Part shown: one piece after another, positions 25,749 to 34,572 of the stretch
Layout: the number at the start of each line of letters is the position of its first letter
Position numbering within the stretch: the stretch's first letter is position 1
Assembly (NCBI RefSeq): GCF_009663685.2
Contig: NZ_RCOG02000006.1
Coordinates: forward strand, 345,383 to 409,382
Direction: 5' to 3'
DNA: 64,000 nt
Source of the DNA: Cupriavidus sp. U2
GTDB lineage: Bacteria > Pseudomonadota > Gammaproteobacteria > Burkholderiales > Burkholderiaceae
Notes under the pieces: generated by a model
The model's database searches: none
What the model saw: the letters and a program-made list of their open reading frames with translations, nothing else
Told to the model about the DNA's origin: nothing
Made by a program: the position numbers and the translations under genes

Positions 25749-25813
25749 ACGCTGGCCGCCAATCTGGGTGTGCTGGGCCCGCATGGCAGAACGGCCGGGG
25801 CGTAAACCCTAGT

Positions 25814-25831
25814 AGTCTAGCCAGCTAGACT
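25814..25831. promoter_or_regulatory. Palindromic operator candidate upstream of gntR
   Basis: A perfect inverted repeat agtctag-ccag-ctagact. It lies 34 bp upstream of the earliest possible start of the GntR regulator, next to a TA-rich stretch that could be part of a promoter. GntR/HutC proteins often bind such GT-N-TA-type palindromes and repress themselves. Confidence 0.6.
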
Positions 25832-25903
25832 TTTAATAGAGTCCGGTATCGGCCGGAAGCGCCGGTGCAGTCATGCGCCGGCCGGCCGCGCCATGTACCC
25901 CCG

Positions 25904-26653
25904 ATGCCGGACGCCACCGACCTTCTTTCCCGCAGCCGCGAGCCCGTCTACCTGCAGCTCGCCACGATATTCCGCCGCCAGATCGAGAGCGGCGCTTGGC
26001 GTCAGGGCGAGCAGTTGCCATCGCTCGATGCCCTGTGCCGCCAGTACGGCGTGGCGCGCATGACAATGCATCACGCCATTTCCCAGCTCGATGCCGAAGG
26101 GCTCGTGGCGCGCTCGCGCGGCCGCGGCACCTTCGTCAAGACGGCCGGCCGTTCGCGCCGCCCGCTGGCGCTGCCGATCAGCTGGGACCAGGCGGTGGCG
26201 GTGGGTGACCAGCTATCCACCGAGGCCATGGTGGAATCCACTGCCGATGTGCATCTGCCCGACGATCTGGGCATGCCTTGCGCCGCCCGGCGCGCCGACG
26301 CCTACCATTTCCTGCGCCGCGCGCATCGCCTGGAAGGCCGGCCGTTCGCCGTGGGCGAGGTCTATATCGCCGCCGATGTGTTCGCGCGCGAGCCCGAGGC
26401 GTTCCGCCAGGGCGCGTCGGTGCCCGTGCTGGACCGCTTTCCCGGCCTCAAGGTCAATGCCGCCCGGCAGCGCCTGTCCATCGTGCCGGCTGGCGCGGAA
26501 TGCGCCGGGGCGCTGGCGCTGGCCGTGGGCGCGCCCGTGGCCGAACTGCGCCGCTTTGCCTGCGTCGACGATGTGATCGTCTATTACGCGCGTATCGAAT
26601 TTCCCACCGAGTACGTCTGCCTGGATTTCGACCTGCTCGCCAATCGTTGCTGA
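25904..26653 (+). CDS. GntR-family (HutC/UTRA) transcriptional regulator
   Basis: About 249 residues. The N-terminal winged helix is typical: EPVYLQLATIFRRQIESGAW, then QLPSLDALCRQYGVARMTMHHAISQL, and GRGTFVK. The C-terminal part is a UTRA ligand domain. The ATG at 25904 gives a normal N-terminus; a GTG at 25865 would add 13 residues and cannot be excluded. It is followed after about 45 bp by a ThDP-dependent enzyme on the same strand and probably regulates it. A perfect palindrome lies upstream. The effector is likely the enzyme substrate, which is inference. Confidence 0.87.
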   Translation: MPDATDLLSRSREPVYLQLATIFRRQIESGAWRQGEQLPSLDALCRQYGVARMTMHHAISQLDAEGLVARSRGRGTFVKTAGRSRRPLALPISWDQAVAVGDQLSTEAMVESTADVHLPDDLGMPCAARRADAYHFLRRAHRLEGRPFAVGEVYIAADVFAREPEAFRQGASVPVLDRFPGLKVNAARQRLSIVPAGAECAGALALAVGAPVAELRRFACVDDVIVYYARIEFPTEYVCLDFDLLANRC

Positions 26654-26697
26654 CCACCGCCAACCGCATGGAACCCAAGATGGAGACACAAGACAAG

Positions 26698-28239
26698 ATG
26701 AACGGCGCAGAGAGCCTGGTGAAGACGCTGCTGGCCTGCGGCGTGGATACCTGCTTTGCCAACCCCGGCACGAGCGAGATGCATTTCGTGGCCGCTCTGG
26801 ACCGCATCCCGGGCATGCGCTGCGTGCTGGGCCTGTTCGAGGGCGTGGTGACCGGCGCCGCCGACGGCTACGCGCGGATGGCGGACAAGCCCGCCGCCAC
26901 GCTGCTGCATTGCGGTCCCGGCCTGGCCAACGGCCTGGCGAACCTGCACAACGCCCGCCGCGCACAGACGCCGATCGTCAACATCATTGGTGACCAGGCC
27001 ACTTACCATCGCCCGCTGGATGCGCCGCTGACCGCCGATACCGAAGGCTGGGCGCGACCCGTGTCCGTGTGGACGCGCACCGCCACGCATGCCGCGTCGG
27101 TGGGTGCCGACGCCGCCGTGGCCGTACAGGCTGCATGCAGCGCGCCCGGTGGCGTGGCCAGCCTGATCCTGCCGTCCGACGTGTGCTGGGACGAGGGCGG
27201 CCAGGTGGCCGCGCCGTTGCCCCCGCTGGCCGTGCCGAAGGTGTCCCCGGACGCCGTGCAAAATGCCGCGCGCATCCTGCGCAGCGGGCAGCCGACGCTG
27301 ATCGTGCTGGCCGGCAGCGCGCTGCGCGAAGGCGCGCTGGCCGACGCCCACCGCATCGCTGCTGCCACCGATGCCCGCCTGATCACGCCGATGTCGAACG
27401 CGCGCGTGACGCGCGGTCGCGGCCGGCTGGCGATCGACCGGATTCCGTACTCGGGCGATGCCGCGCGCCAGAAGCTGGCCGGCATCCGCAACGTGATCCT
27501 GGTGGGTGCGCCGCCTCCGGTCACGTTCTTCGCCTACCCCGGCAAGTCACCGCGCCCGTATCCGGAAGACGCCACGATCCATGTGCTGGCCCGCGCCGAG
27601 GAAGACCTCGGCGAAGCCCTGGCGCGCCTGGCCGACGAACTGGGTGCGCGCCAGGCACAGCTGCCTGCGTCGGCCGCGATGCCAGTGGCGGCCGCAAAGG
27701 GCGCGATCACGTCCGAGGCGGTGGCCCAGTCGCTGACCGCGCTGCTGCCCGAGCAGGCCGTGGTGGTGGAAGAAAGCGTGAGCTTCGGCCGTGCGTTCTA
27801 TCCGGGTACCGTCCACGCCGCGCCGCATGACTGGCTGCAGCTGACCGGCGGCGCGATCGGTGCCGGCCTGCCGCTGGCCACGGGCGCGGCCATCGCGGCG
27901 CCGGACCGCCGCGTGGTGGCGCTGCAGGCCGATGGATCGGGCATGTACACGCTGCAATCGCTGTGGACCATGGCCCGCGAAAAGCTCGACGTGACCATCG
28001 TGCTGCTGGCCAACCGCAAGTACGCCATCCTGCTGGGCGAACTGGCTGGCGTGGGCGCCAACCCAGGCAAGACGGCGATGGACATGCTGGACATCGGCAA
28101 TCCGGACCTCGACTGGGTCAAGATGGCCAACGGGATGGGCGTCGAAGCGGCACGCGCCGACAACATGGACGCGTTCAACGACCTGTTCCAGCAGGCCAAC
28201 CAGCGCAAGGGGCCGTTCCTGATCGAACTGGTGATCTGA
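26698..28239 (+). CDS. ThDP-dependent enzyme, acetolactate synthase/benzoylformate decarboxylase-like
   Basis: A protein of about 513 residues with the three-domain layout of 2-oxoacid ThDP enzymes. The cofactor-activating Glu48 lies in GLFEGVVTGAADGYARM. The ThDP/Mg motif reads ADGSGMYT and continues to LANRKYAIL at residues 411-443, with Ala in place of the usual first Gly of GDG. It is often annotated as acetolactate synthase large subunit, but there is no small subunit and no ilv gene nearby, so a 2-oxoacid decarboxylase or lyase role is equally likely. Three in-frame ATGs exist (26668, 26680, 26698); I chose the last because a ggaga site precedes it. Probably controlled by the adjacent GntR regulator. 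Confidence 0.85.
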   Translation: MNGAESLVKTLLACGVDTCFANPGTSEMHFVAALDRIPGMRCVLGLFEGVVTGAADGYARMADKPAATLLHCGPGLANGLANLHNARRAQTPIVNIIGDQATYHRPLDAPLTADTEGWARPVSVWTRTATHAASVGADAAVAVQAACSAPGGVASLILPSDVCWDEGGQVAAPLPPLAVPKVSPDAVQNAARILRSGQPTLIVLAGSALREGALADAHRIAAATDARLITPMSNARVTRGRGRLAIDRIPYSGDAARQKLAGIRNVILVGAPPPVTFFAYPGKSPRPYPEDATIHVLARAEEDLGEALARLADELGARQAQLPASAAMPVAAAKGAITSEAVAQSLTALLPEQAVVVEESVSFGRAFYPGTVHAAPHDWLQLTGGAIGAGLPLATGAAIAAPDRRVVALQADGSGMYTLQSLWTMAREKLDVTIVLLANRKYAILLGELAGVGANPGKTAMDMLDIGNPDLDWVKMANGMGVEAARADNMDAFNDLFQQANQRKGPFLIELVI

Positions 28240-28370
28240 GCGGGCCGTCACCGGCAGCCCGGCCCCCGCATGGGCCGCGGCTGACCCATGATGTTCCATG
28301 ATGTTCCATTGCCCCCGGGCCGGGCACGCAGCAGCATGACCCTGCGTACTTCGTCCAAAGGGGGCACATC

Positions 28371-29777
28371 ATGAAGAACTCGGGAATGCAGTGGGCCGCA
28401 GTGTGCTGCGGCCTGGCGATGACGGGCGGCGTGTCCGCGCAAACGGTGGCCAACGCCGATGCCACGGTCATCTGCGAGTATTCGCACACGCTGGCGGACG
28501 ACCCGATCGTCTACCCGGGCAAGCCCGGCATCGCCATGATCCACGACTTCCTCGGCAACACGACGGCCAACGCCTTGTCGACGCCTGAGACGCTGCGCGC
28601 CGAACATGGCACGACCTGCGAGAACGCGGCCGACACCACGGCGTACTGGGCGCCCGCGCTGAAGTTGCCCGATGGCAGGATCGTGCCGCCCACGTACCAG
28701 AAGACCTACTACACGAACGTGGCGGTGCCGTCGGGGCGCCGCGTGCGCGTGGAGCCGCTGCCGGCAGGACTACGGATGCTGGCCGGCGACCACCACGGCG
28801 CGCTGCCCAATCCAAGGATATCGTTCCTGTGTAACGGACACAGCTATACCAACACGATTCCCACAGACTGCGTGCCCGATCCCGAGAAAGGCACCCAGTT
28901 CAATATCGGCGTGAACTTCCCGACGTGCTGGGACGGCCGGAACCTGGCGCCCATCAAGGGCGTGATCGAAAACGTGGTGTATCCCGACAACCAGGGCGTC
29001 TGCCCGGCGACCCATCCCATCCACATTCCGGAGGTGAACCTGAACCTGGCCTACATGATCGGCCAGGTGACCGACCTGACCGAGGCCCGGCTGTCGATGG
29101 ACCCCACGTTGGACGCGTTTGGCAGGGTGGTGGAGCATAACTGGGGCACGCTCTATACCGCACACGCCGACTTCTTCAACGGATGGCGCGACGAATCGCT
29201 GCGCTACATGGCCGACTACTGCCTGAACGCAGGCCGGCTCTGCAACAAGCAGGTGCCCTACGCGTACAGCGAGCCGCTTGGCGATGCGACGGTACGCGGC
29301 GGCGACACGGCGGAAAAGAATTACGGGAACGACCTTTCGCTGTACGCGCAGCGGGCCAGCGGCACCACGCCGGAGTCGATGATCTACATGAAGTTCCGCA
29401 TCCCGCAGGGAGCGGTCAACGTGCCGCCACGCTTCACGCCCGACTATCAGCTGCGGATCTACGGCGGCAATACCACCGACAAGACGGCCGCCATCATCCG
29501 CCTGTACCGTGTGTCGACGGACTGGACGGAAGACACCATCACGGCCAGCAACGCGCCGCCCTGCCAGGGCACCATGACGGACATGTACCTGGACAATGTG
29601 ATCCAGTACCGCACCTTCAACGTCAGCAGGGCCATGAACGAAGCCATTGCGGAAGGCAAGGACACCATCGCGTTCTGCCTGCGCGGCAGCGGCGACCGCC
29701 TCTACACGTTCGCCAGCCGCGACGCCGACAACCCGCCGCTGCAGTTGATGATGACCCTCAACCCGGTCAAGCACTAG
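28371..29777 (+). CDS. Secreted DUF1996-like protein with C-terminal carbohydrate-binding-like domain
   Basis: A 468-residue secreted protein with a signal peptide ending GVSA (residue 23). Residues 40-265 show DUF1996 features: a HDFLGN motif, YWAPAL, LPAGLRMLAGD, FPTCWDGRNL, and CPATHPIHIPEV. Residues 320-468 look like a separate beta-sandwich (KFRIPQG, then RLYRVSTDWTEDTITASNAP, and FASRDADNPPLQLMM), similar in style to DNRLRE/CBM96-type modules. DUF1996 proteins are known mainly from fungi and actinomycetes and their function is not settled. The start has an aaagggggc site. The stop overlaps the stop of the convergent hydratase gene by three bases. Confidence 0.75.
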   Translation: MKNSGMQWAAVCCGLAMTGGVSAQTVANADATVICEYSHTLADDPIVYPGKPGIAMIHDFLGNTTANALSTPETLRAEHGTTCENAADTTAYWAPALKLPDGRIVPPTYQKTYYTNVAVPSGRRVRVEPLPAGLRMLAGDHHGALPNPRISFLCNGHSYTNTIPTDCVPDPEKGTQFNIGVNFPTCWDGRNLAPIKGVIENVVYPDNQGVCPATHPIHIPEVNLNLAYMIGQVTDLTEARLSMDPTLDAFGRVVEHNWGTLYTAHADFFNGWRDESLRYMADYCLNAGRLCNKQVPYAYSEPLGDATVRGGDTAEKNYGNDLSLYAQRASGTTPESMIYMKFRIPQGAVNVPPRFTPDYQLRIYGGNTTDKTAAIIRLYRVSTDWTEDTITASNAPPCQGTMTDMYLDNVIQYRTFNVSRAMNEAIAEGKDTIAFCLRGSGDRLYTFASRDADNPPLQLMMTLNPVKH

Positions 29778-30640
29778 GCGCGGCGTTCGGTCAGGGCCCA
29801 GCCCGCCATGGCCTGGCCGCCGGCGTTGTCGCCGGTCCACAGCAGCACGCGGCCCGGCGTGCCGGCATCGTCGGCACCGCCCACGGCCACGGTGTCCTGG
29901 TGGAACAACGGCGCCAAGCCGCGGAAGCCGAAGCGCGTCACGCGCGCGTCGGGGCGCTCGTGGCGCAGCAGTTCCAGCATCAGCATGGCCTGCAGCGGCC
30001 CATGCACGATCAGGCCGGGATAGCCTTCCACGTCGCGCACGTAGTCCAGGTCGTAGTGGATGCGGTGGGCGTTGAACGTCAGCGCCGAGAAGCGGAACAG
30101 CAGCGTGGGGTCGGCCTGCAGCGTGCGACCGAACCGAGCGGTCTGCTCAAGTGCCGGGCGCGGCGGCTGGGGCTGTCCCTTCGGTGGCATGGCGCGGTAG
30201 ACGATGTCGTGCCGCTCGGTCAGGGCAGTTTCGCCGCCAGCCGTGAACACGTGATCGACGGACACGAAATACAGCTCGCCGGTGCGGCCGGCCTTGTGCT
30301 GCACGTCGGTGATGGTCGACGTACGGATGACCGTCTCACCGACGCGCAGGCCACGGTGGAAGGACAGCTCGCTGCCGGCCCACATGCGGCGCGGCAACGG
30401 CACCGGCGGCAGGAATCCGCCCAGCGTGGGATGGCCGTCCTGCCCGAGCGTATGCTGCGGCGCGCGGGGCAGGAAGTACAGCCAGTGCCACAGCGGCGGC
30501 AGCGGCTGGCTGGCGATGGCTGCGCCATCGAGATCGAAGGTGGCCGCGAGCGCGTGGACCGGCTCGGCCGCCAGGGTCTCGGTGCGCGACTCCGAACGGC
30601 CGATCCATTCGCGCAGGTGTTCGAGTGTAGGGATGGTCAT
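29774..30640 (-). CDS. Hotdog-fold acyl-CoA hydratase/dehydratase (FAS1-like/HTD2 type)
   Basis: A 288-residue double-hotdog protein. The N-terminal half has WHWLYFLP, GGFLPPVPLPRRMWAGSELSFH and the later TERHDIVYR. The C-terminal half has the MaoC-like active-site run FNAHRIHYDLDYVRDVEGYPGLIVHGPLQ. Such proteins hydrate or dehydrate enoyl-CoA intermediates, and members act in mesaconyl-CoA or related short-chain pathways. The start at 30640 gives MTIPTLEHLREWIG. It follows the MmgE/PrpD gene on the same strand with a 22-bp gap, and an acyl-CoA dehydrogenase lies before that, so all three probably form one catabolic operon. Confidence 0.85.
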   Translation of the reverse strand: MTIPTLEHLREWIGRSESRTETLAAEPVHALAATFDLDGAAIASQPLPPLWHWLYFLPRAPQHTLGQDGHPTLGGFLPPVPLPRRMWAGSELSFHRGLRVGETVIRTSTITDVQHKAGRTGELYFVSVDHVFTAGGETALTERHDIVYRAMPPKGQPQPPRPALEQTARFGRTLQADPTLLFRFSALTFNAHRIHYDLDYVRDVEGYPGLIVHGPLQAMLMLELLRHERPDARVTRFGFRGLAPLFHQDTVAVGGADDAGTPGRVLLWTGDNAGGQAMAGWALTERRA

Positions 30641-30662
30641 GGCAATGGTAGTCGGTGGGCGG

Positions 30663-32036
30663 TTACCGGCTGGCGGGCAGCCAGTCGTTGACGTTGGCCT
30701 GCTGGTCCAGGCGCCAGACACGGTCGATGATGGCGCGCATTTCGGCCTCGCTGGCACCGTGGCGGAACGCGCCCAGCTGGACCGCCTTGGCTTCGAGTTC
30801 CGGGCGCGACAGCGTGTTGTCCGGATCGCCCTTGGGCACATCGACCCTGGCCTCCAGCGCGCGGCCGTCGGTGGTACGCACCGTCACCCGGCCGATCCAC
30901 TGGCGCGGGTAGGCCGCGTTGATTTCGTCGTCCAGCGCCATCGTCACCTTATTGCAGAAGGCCGCGATGCGCGGGTCCTGCAGCGCGTGCTGCTCGAACT
31001 CTCCCAGGCCGGCATGCGTGTGCACGGCCACTAGTCCCAGCACGGTGCCCATCGAGAACTTGGCCTGATGGATCGTCACCGGATTGACCACCGGGCCCAG
31101 CACGTCGATGGCGCCCTGGTGCACGTGCGCGGTCACGGCGTCGATCTGTTCGGCCCGCAGGCCTTCGCGCTGCATCAGTGCCTTCAGCGCATCGGCCGCC
31201 GGGTGCGTGTGGCGGCACGAGGCAAAGAACTTGAACGACGTCTCGGCCGTGGCCCAGCGCGTGCCCAGCCCGTCGGTCAGCGCGGCGGGGTTGGCGTCGC
31301 TCGACATGCCGGCCGCCATGCCCTGCGCGCCTTCGAGAATCTGCTTCGCGCCGGTAAAGCCCGCGCGGGCCAGCCACGCCGACTGCAGGCCATCGGCGGC
31401 GGCCTTGGCGGTATGCAGTTGCTTGGAGTCCGCCGCATCGCGCAGGAATTCCCACAGCCCGGCGGCCTGCGTGCCGGCGGAGCCCAGCGCCTGGTTGATG
31501 CCTTCGGCGTCCAGCCCGTACAGCTTGGCAACGCCAGCGGCGGCGGCCAGCGTGCCAACCGTGCCGGTGGTGTGGAACACGCGGTAGTGCGAGCGGCCCA
31601 TGAATTCGCCGATGCGGATGCCGGCCTCGTAGCCGGCGATCGATGCCAGCAGCACCTCGGCGCCGGTCTTGCCCTCGGCCTGCGCGGCGGCCACCACGGC
31701 CGGGAATACCACGGCGGCCGGGTGCAGCACCGAACCGTTGTGGACGTCATCCTGCTCCACCACGTGCGACGACGCCCCGTTGATCAGCGCGGCGAAGTAG
31801 GGCGACGTGCGGCGGCGGTCGACAAAGACCTCCGCATCGCCCGACTGCGGCCCCATGGCCGCGGCGAATTCCTGGATGCGGCGGATGGCCGGCGCGTCCT
31901 TGCCGGCGATGGCGGAGGCGATCCAGTCGAGAAACAGGTCCTTGGTGCGTTCGACCACCGGAGCGGGCACGTCGGTGAGCTTCAGTTGCGCCAGGAAATC
32001 ACAGAGCTGGCGCGTCGGATAGGTGTCGTTGGGCAT
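30663..32036 (-). CDS. MmgE/PrpD family protein
   Basis: A 457-residue full-length member of the MmgE/PrpD family, which includes 2-methylcitrate dehydratase, cis-aconitate decarboxylase and iminodisuccinate epimerase. Typical segments are ASSHVVEQDDVHNGSVLHPAAVV, the YEAGIRIGEFMG region and FKFFASCRHTHPAADAL. The exact reaction cannot be told from the sequence. It sits between an acyl-CoA dehydrogenase and a hotdog hydratase on the same strand, and the genes are spaced by about 20 bp. There is no methylcitrate synthase nearby, so a role in propionate metabolism is not supported. Confidence 0.88.
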   Translation of the reverse strand: MPNDTYPTRQLCDFLAQLKLTDVPAPVVERTKDLFLDWIASAIAGKDAPAIRRIQEFAAAMGPQSGDAEVFVDRRRTSPYFAALINGASSHVVEQDDVHNGSVLHPAAVVFPAVVAAAQAEGKTGAEVLLASIAGYEAGIRIGEFMGRSHYRVFHTTGTVGTLAAAAGVAKLYGLDAEGINQALGSAGTQAAGLWEFLRDAADSKQLHTAKAAADGLQSAWLARAGFTGAKQILEGAQGMAAGMSSDANPAALTDGLGTRWATAETSFKFFASCRHTHPAADALKALMQREGLRAEQIDAVTAHVHQGAIDVLGPVVNPVTIHQAKFSMGTVLGLVAVHTHAGLGEFEQHALQDPRIAAFCNKVTMALDDEINAAYPRQWIGRVTVRTTDGRALEARVDVPKGDPDNTLSRPELEAKAVQLGAFRHGASEAEMRAIIDRVWRLDQQANVNDWLPASR

Positions 32037-32058
32037 GTTCGGCGTTGGAGTCGGGCGG

Positions 32059-33228
32059 TCAGAACGAACGCGGCAGTTCGAGCACGTGCTCGGCCACGTA
32101 GGACAGGATCAGGTTCGTGGAGATCGGCGCCACCTGGTACAGGCGCGTTTCGCGGAACTTGCGCTCGATGTCGTATTCGGCGGCGAAGCCGAAGCCGCCG
32201 TGCGTCTGCAGGCACACGTTGGCGGCTTCCCACGACGCGTCAGCCGCCAGCAGCTTGGCCATGTTGGCTTCCTTGCCGCACGGCTTGCCGGCGTCGAACA
32301 GCTGCGCCGCCTTGTAGCGCATCAGGCTGGCCGCTTCCACGTTGACGTAGGCACGCGCGATCGGGAACTGCACGCCCTGGTTCTGGCCGATGGGGCGGTC
32401 GAACACGATGCGCTCACGTGCATAGCCGCTGGCGCGCTCGACGAACCAGTAGCCGTCGCCGATGCATTCGGCGGCAATCAGGATGCGCTCGGCGTTCAGG
32501 CCGTCGAGGATGTACTTGAGGCCGCGGCCTTCCTCGCCGATCAGGTTTTCGGCGGGGATTTCCAGGTTGTCGAAGAACAGCTCGTTGGTTTCGTGGTTGA
32601 CCATGTTGCGGATCGGCTGGACGGTCAGGCCGTTGCCGATGGCCTCGCGCAGGTCCACCACGAAGACCGACAGGCCTTCGGACTTCTTTTTCACCTGGTC
32701 CAGTGGCGTGGTGCGCGCCAGCAGCAGCATCAGGTCGGAGTGCTGCACGCGCGAGATCCACACCTTCTGGCCGTTGATCACGTACTTGTCGCCCCGGCGC
32801 ACGGCGGTGGTCTTGAGCTTGGTGGTGTCGGTGCCGGTGGTGGGCTCGGTCACGGCCATCGATTGCATGCGCAGTTCGCCCGAGGCGATGCCGGGCAGCC
32901 AGCGTTGTTTCTGCGCGTCGGAGCCGTGGCGGAGCAGGCAGCCCATCACATACATCTGGCCGTGGCAGGCGCCGGAATTGCCGCCGTTGCGGTTGATCTC
33001 TTCCATGATGACCGACGCGGCGGTCAGCGGCAGGCCCGAGCCGCCATAGGCCTCCGGGATCAACGCGGACAGCCAGCCTGCCTGGGTCAGCGCCTGGACG
33101 AATTCCTCCGGAAAGCCGTTGTGTTCCTCGATGCGCTGCCAGTACGCGGAGTCGAACTGCTGGCAGAGGTCGCGTACGGCCTCGCGGATTTCGGGGTAAA
33201 TCTGGTCTTGGTCCTGTGCAGCTTGCAT
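32059..33228 (-). CDS. Acyl-CoA dehydrogenase family protein
   Basis: A 389-residue FAD-dependent acyl-CoA dehydrogenase. The FAD/substrate motifs MAVTEPTTGTD (residues 124-134) and the later THGGFGFAAEYDIER are visible. The C-terminal YEG-type catalytic Glu of medium-chain enzymes is missing (the sequence there reads VAPIST). Glu247 in GLNAERIL sits where isovaleryl-CoA dehydrogenase has its base and probably replaces it. It is the first gene of the three-gene minus-strand operon and is divergent from a Bug binding-protein gene. A branched or unusual short-chain acyl-CoA substrate is plausible. Confidence 0.9.
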   Translation of the reverse strand: MQAAQDQDQIYPEIREAVRDLCQQFDSAYWQRIEEHNGFPEEFVQALTQAGWLSALIPEAYGGSGLPLTAASVIMEEINRNGGNSGACHGQMYVMGCLLRHGSDAQKQRWLPGIASGELRMQSMAVTEPTTGTDTTKLKTTAVRRGDKYVINGQKVWISRVQHSDLMLLLARTTPLDQVKKKSEGLSVFVVDLREAIGNGLTVQPIRNMVNHETNELFFDNLEIPAENLIGEEGRGLKYILDGLNAERILIAAECIGDGYWFVERASGYARERIVFDRPIGQNQGVQFPIARAYVNVEAASLMRYKAAQLFDAGKPCGKEANMAKLLAADASWEAANVCLQTHGGFGFAAEYDIERKFRETRLYQVAPISTNLILSYVAEHVLELPRSF

Positions 33229-33493
33229 GGCAATGTCCGTCTATGTCGGGGGTGAGGCCATTATTCCCGAGCTGCCGTGGCAGCAACATTCGCATTTGCT
33301 GAAGCGCGGCTTCTGTCCGGCTTAGGGATGGGGGCAGGGATCGGCTCAGGGTAATCCCGTGGCTTTTCCGGGGCCGTGTCCTCCCTTCGGCAAATCGGAA
33401 TTGTGTGCCACGCCCATTGCTTGCACCCTGCGGCTCACGATTCCAGAACAACCAGACGCGTGCCATACGCGCAGACCAGACAGGAGACAGTGA

Positions 33494-34498
33494 ATGACGT
33501 TCTACCGGCAACTTTCAGCATCCGTGACCTGGGCCGCACTGGCGGTAGCCGCCGCGGCCGTTGCGGCGCCAGGCATCGCACGGGCGGCGGACGCCTATCC
33601 GTCGCGGCCGATCACGATGGTCGTGCCGTTCGCGGCTGGTGGGCCGACCGATGTGGTGGCGCGCTCGGTGGCGGCGGCCATGTCGAAATCGCTCGGCCAG
33701 AGCGTGGTGGTGGAAAACCGGCTTGGCGCCGGTGGCACCGTATCGGCCGCCTACGTGGCCAAGTCCGCACCGGATGGCTATACGATCCTGATCCACCACA
33801 ACGGCATGGCCACGGCCCCGGCGCTGTACTCGAAGCTGCCATACAAGCCGCTGACCGATTTCTCGTTCGTTGGGCAGGTGGCCGATGTGCCGATGACGCT
33901 GCTGGGCCGCCACGACCTGCCGGCCAATACGCTGCCGGAGCTGGTCAGCTACATCAAGCAGAACCAGAGCAAGGTGAATCTGGCCAATGCGGGCCTGGGC
34001 GCCGTGTCACAGCTGTGCGGCATGCTGTTCCAGAAGGCGATCGGCGTGGACCTGCAGACGATTCCGTATCAGGGCACGGCCCCTGCGCTGACCGCGCTGC
34101 TGGGTGGCCAGGTGGACATCCTCTGCGACCAGACCACGCAGACGCTGCCCCATATCAAGTCGGGCAAGGTCAAGCTGTACGGTGTGACCACGGCCGAGCG
34201 CATCCCGGCGCTGCCCGATACGCCCACGCTGCGCGAGGGCGGGCTGAAGGGTTTCGAGGTCAAGGTCTGGCATGGCGTCTATGCGCCGAAGAACACCCCG
34301 CCGGCCGTGATCGACAAGCTCAATGGCGCGCTGCGCACGGCGCTCAAGGACCCGGCCGTGATGGCCCGCATGAAGGATCTGGGCGCGGTGATCGTGCCGG
34401 CGGACAAGCAGACGCCGGAAGGCCTGCATAGCTGGCTGGCGTCGGAAATCGACAAATGGTCGCCGATCATCAAGGCAGCGGGAGTCCGCGCTGATTGA
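33494..34498 (+). CDS. Bug/TctC-family periplasmic substrate-binding protein
   Basis: A 334-residue binding protein with a signal peptide ending near ARAA (residue 31). Bug motifs are present: VVPFAAGGPTDVVARSVAAAM, VVVENRLGAGGTVSAAYVAK, PDGYTILIH and TIPYQGTAPALTALLGG. It is divergent from the acyl-CoA dehydrogenase operon and is probably the uptake receptor for the substrate of that pathway. A possible -35/-10 pair was not clear in the 265-bp gap. The ATG is preceded by caggagac. No membrane subunits are adjacent. Confidence 0.9.
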   Translation: MTFYRQLSASVTWAALAVAAAAVAAPGIARAADAYPSRPITMVVPFAAGGPTDVVARSVAAAMSKSLGQSVVVENRLGAGGTVSAAYVAKSAPDGYTILIHHNGMATAPALYSKLPYKPLTDFSFVGQVADVPMTLLGRHDLPANTLPELVSYIKQNQSKVNLANAGLGAVSQLCGMLFQKAIGVDLQTIPYQGTAPALTALLGGQVDILCDQTTQTLPHIKSGKVKLYGVTTAERIPALPDTPTLREGGLKGFEVKVWHGVYAPKNTPPAVIDKLNGALRTALKDPAVMARMKDLGAVIVPADKQTPEGLHSWLASEIDKWSPIIKAAGVRAD

Positions 34499-34572
34499 GC
34501 AGTCCGGATGGTTGTCTCGCCTCCCCCGGCGTGTACGGACCCACGTCGCGGGAGAGGGGAGCCCCCCAAAAG

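Noticed and set aside
34511..34563. Possible second copy of the CCCTCTCC palindrome
   Set aside because: Only the gggagagggg half is well preserved and the other arm does not pair, so it is not listed as a repeat.
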